In this document: positions 26,198 through 27,875 of the stretch, piece after piece
How positions within the stretch are numbered: the stretch's first letter is position 1
How the letters are laid out: every line of letters begins with the position of its first letter
Assembly: GCA_013115135.1 (NCBI GenBank)
Contig: JABANP010000615.1
Span: 1-27,875, forward strand
Source of the DNA: Perkinsus olseni
Taxonomy: Eukaryota > Perkinsozoa > Perkinsida > Perkinsidae
Length of the DNA: 27,875 nt
Direction of reading: 5' to 3'
Notes under the pieces: model-generated
What the model was told of the DNA's origin: nothing
Seen by the model: the letters and a program-made list of their open reading frames with translations, nothing else
The model's database searches: none
Made by a program: the position numbers and the translations under genes

Positions 26198-26288
26198 GCG
26201 ATTAGGTGTCTTGCCGCAGAGTACGGCCTATATAGTAGACGAGCATTTAAGATCACCGGGACCATGGAATGAGATGACTCTTCAGCTA

Positions 26289-26362
26289 GCTGGAATGGTC
26301 TAGTTGGTTATGACGACTGTCTCACACGCAGTAGGTCCCGAGTTCGACTCTCGGTTCCAGTA
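26289..26362 (+). tRNA. tRNA-Val(CAC)
   Basis: Anticodon 26323-26325; a T31:G39 wobble closes the anticodon stem. The upstream spacer lacks about 10 bp (acggagctc...) found in other units. Confidence 0.88.
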
Positions 26363-26491
26363 TTGCACCATCATTCGAAATATGCGTTAGATCATGCGCC
26401 GTTTTGGAGTTGCTACCGCGTCTTCGAATGCGGACGGTTTCTAGCGACTGCTCCTGGGGCACCGAAGCCCCTGCTACATACACGCCGGTGT

Positions 26492-26563
26492 GGCTGTGTG
26501 GTCTAGTGGTATGATTCTCGCTTTGGGTGCGTGAAGTCTCGAGTTCGATTCTCAACTCAGCCC
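26492..26563 (+). tRNA. tRNA-Pro(TGG), decaying
   Basis: Anticodon 26524-26526. Mismatches in the anticodon stem (GCGTG) and T stem (CTCAA). Confidence 0.77.
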
Positions 26564-26663
26564 GCGATTAGCTGTCTTGCTGCTGAGCTCTACCTATATA
26601 GTAGACGGGCATTTAAGATCACGGAGCTCACCGGGACCACGGAATGAGATGTCTCTTCAGCTT

Positions 26664-26737
26664 GCTGGCATGGTCTAGTTGGTTATGACGACTGCCTAAC
26701 ACGCAGTAGGTCCCGAGTTCGACTCTCGGTTCCAGTA
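26664..26737 (+). tRNA. tRNA-Val(AAC)
   Basis: Anticodon 26698-26700. Acceptor GCTGGCA has one C:T mismatch. Confidence 0.87.
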
Positions 26738-26866
26738 TTGCACCATCATTCGAAACATGCGTTAGATCATGCGCCGTTTTGGAGTTGCTACCGCGTCTTT
26801 GAATGCGGACGGTTTCTAGCGACTGCTCCTGGGGCACCGAAGCCCCTGCTACATACACACCGGTGT

Positions 26867-26938
26867 GGCTGTGTGGTCTAGTGGTATGATTCTCGCATCG
26901 GGTGCGAGAGGTCTCGAGTTCGATTCTCGACTCAGTCC
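26867..26938 (+). tRNA. tRNA-Pro(CGG), A32 variant
   Basis: Anticodon 26899-26901. The loop is ATCGGGT (A32) and the acceptor is CTCAGTC with a G:T wobble. It is identical to the copy at 27242. Confidence 0.88.
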
Positions 26939-27038
26939 GCGATTAGGTGTCTTGCTGCTGAGCACGACCTATATAGTAGACAGGCATTTAAGATCACGGA
27001 GCTCACCGGGACCACGGAATGAGATGTGTCTCCAGCTT

Positions 27039-27112
27039 GCTGGAATGGTCTAGTTGGTCGTGACGACTGCCTAACACGCAGTAGGTCCCGAGTTCGACTC
27101 TCGGTTCCAGTA
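27039..27112 (+). tRNA. tRNA-Val(AAC)
   Basis: Intact; anticodon 27073-27075; D loop GGTCGTGAC. Confidence 0.92.
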
Positions 27113-27241
27113 TTGCACCATCATTCGAAACATGCGTTAGATCATGCGCCGTTTTGGAGTTGCTACCGCGTCTTTGAATGCGGACGGTTTCTAGCGACTG
27201 CTCCTGGGGCACCGAAGCCCCTGCTACATACACACCGGTGT

Positions 27242-27313
27242 GGCTGTGTGGTCTAGTGGTATGATTCTCGCATCGGGTGCGAGAGGTCTCGAGTTCGATT
27301 CTCGACTCAGTCC
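27242..27313 (+). tRNA. tRNA-Pro(CGG), A32 variant
   Basis: Duplicate of the gene at 26867; anticodon 27274-27276. Confidence 0.88.
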
Positions 27314-27413
27314 GCGATTAGGTGTCTTGCTGCTGAGCACGACCTATATAGTAGACAGGCATTTAAGATCACGGAGCTCACCGGGACCACGGAATGAGAT
27401 GTGTCTCCAGCTT

Positions 27414-27487
27414 GCTGGAATGGTCTAGTTGGTCGTGACGACTGCCTAACACGCAGTAGGTCCCGAGTTCGACTCTCGGTTCCAGTA
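27414..27487 (+). tRNA. tRNA-Val(AAC)
   Basis: Duplicate of the gene at 27039; anticodon 27448-27450. Confidence 0.92.
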
Positions 27488-27616
27488 TTGCACCATCATT
27501 CGAAATATGCATTAGATCATGCGCCGAGTTGTAGTTGCTACGGCGTCTTCGGAGGCGCACGGCTTCTAGCGATAGACACAGAAGCGCGCAAGCTTCCTCT
27601 ATGAATTGTTTTTTGT

Positions 27617-27688
27617 GGCTGTGTGATATAGTGCTATGATTCTCGCTTCGGGTGCGAGAGGTCTCGAGTCCGATTCTCGACTCAGCCC
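27617..27688 (+). pseudogene. tRNA-Pro(CGG), damaged class
   Basis: Same sequence as the copy at 9609; anticodon 27649-27651. Confidence 0.85.
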
Positions 27689-27788
27689 GCGATTAGGTGT
27701 CTTGCTGCTGAGCACGACCTATATAGTAGACAGGCATTTAAGATCACGGAGCTCACCGGGACCACGGAATGAGATGTGTCTCCAGCTT

Positions 27789-27862
27789 GCTGGAATGGTC
27801 TAGTTGGTCGTGACGACTGCCTAACACGCAGTAGGTCCCGAGTTCGACTCTCGGTCCCAGTA
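27789..27862 (+). tRNA. tRNA-Val(AAC), TCCCAG subtype
   Basis: Anticodon 27823-27825. A6:C67 mismatch in the acceptor; last gene in the window, and the array continues past the edge. Confidence 0.88.
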
Positions 27863-27875
27863 TTGCACCATCATT

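Larger units (their letters stand above)
24923..27875 (+). repeat. tRNA array block 4 (Pro-Val units)
   Basis: Eight Pro and eight Val genes run to the window edge. It contains a block with two identical 375-bp units (26738-27112 and 27113-27487). The spacers at 24928-24999 and 25681-25750 are hybrids (B-type start, acggTTTTc, A-type end). Confidence 0.95.

Noticed and set aside
9982..27428. Many similar 60-77 codon open frames on both strands (MAVWSSGMILA... and MYVAGASVPQEQ... types)
   Set aside because: They are readings through the tRNA-Pro and tRNA-Val genes and their spacers. The cloverleaf explains the conservation, and indels in spacers break the frames.
6989..27875. CRISPR-like or simple satellite array
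   Set aside because: Repeats are 375 bp with functional tRNA folds and no unique spacers; no cas-like genes are present, and the features are eukaryotic.

Overview
This is eukaryotic nuclear DNA. It holds no intact host protein gene. It consists of a tandem array of tRNA genes broken up by nested mobile elements. The tRNAs have eukaryotic A/B-box promoters and no encoded CCA. The elements are an LTR retrotransposon, a tyrosine-recombinase retrotransposon, a Tc1/mariner-like element and a Transib-like element. The host cannot be fixed from the sequence. The D and anticodon arms of the tRNA-Pro genes resemble plant/protist tRNA-Pro more than animal ones, and the element mix fits a protist or an invertebrate.

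Layout. (1) 1-6988: an LTR retrotransposon with very short LTRs (about 136 bp; the window opens about 10 bases inside the 5' LTR). Domain order is Gag, protease, reverse transcriptase, RNase H, integrase, i.e. Ty3/gypsy-like. The copy is decayed. A foldback-like element with 15-bp subrepeats (431-940) interrupts its gag, and a Tc1/mariner-like element (5303-6891) interrupts its 3' LTR. (2) 6989-7975 and 9607-12167: first part of the tRNA array, with a 342-bp unidentified insertion (7379-7720) and a 1.6-kb insertion (7976-9606). The latter carries a tyrosine-recombinase remnant and a second foldback-like element. (3) 12168-19377: a PAT/Ngaro-type tyrosine-recombinase retrotransposon with split direct repeats (A1 - coding - B1 A2 B2). 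Its coding region contains a third block of the 15-bp repeats. (4) 19381-27875: second part of the array, interrupted by a 1058-bp Transib-like nonautonomous element (23865-24922) flanked by CGGCG duplications.

The array unit is about 375 bp: tRNA-Pro (72 nt), about 100 bp of spacer, tRNA-Val (74 nt), about 129 bp of spacer. I count 29 Val copies (20 AAC, 8 CAC, 1 ACC) and 28 Pro copies. Of the Pro copies, 18 have intact internal promoter boxes (9 TGG, 7 CGG, 1 AGG, 1 TGA), 9 share damage to both promoter boxes, and 1 lacks its 3' end. Only one T-run terminator is present per unit, after Val, which suggests Pro-Val co-transcription. All array-level insertions lie in spacers and none splits a mature tRNA.

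The observations most worth following are the dispersed 15-bp-repeat foldback-like family (three sites), the two-class organisation of the Pro genes, the anticodon-switched copies, and the two unrelated elements inserted within a few bases of the same spacer position.
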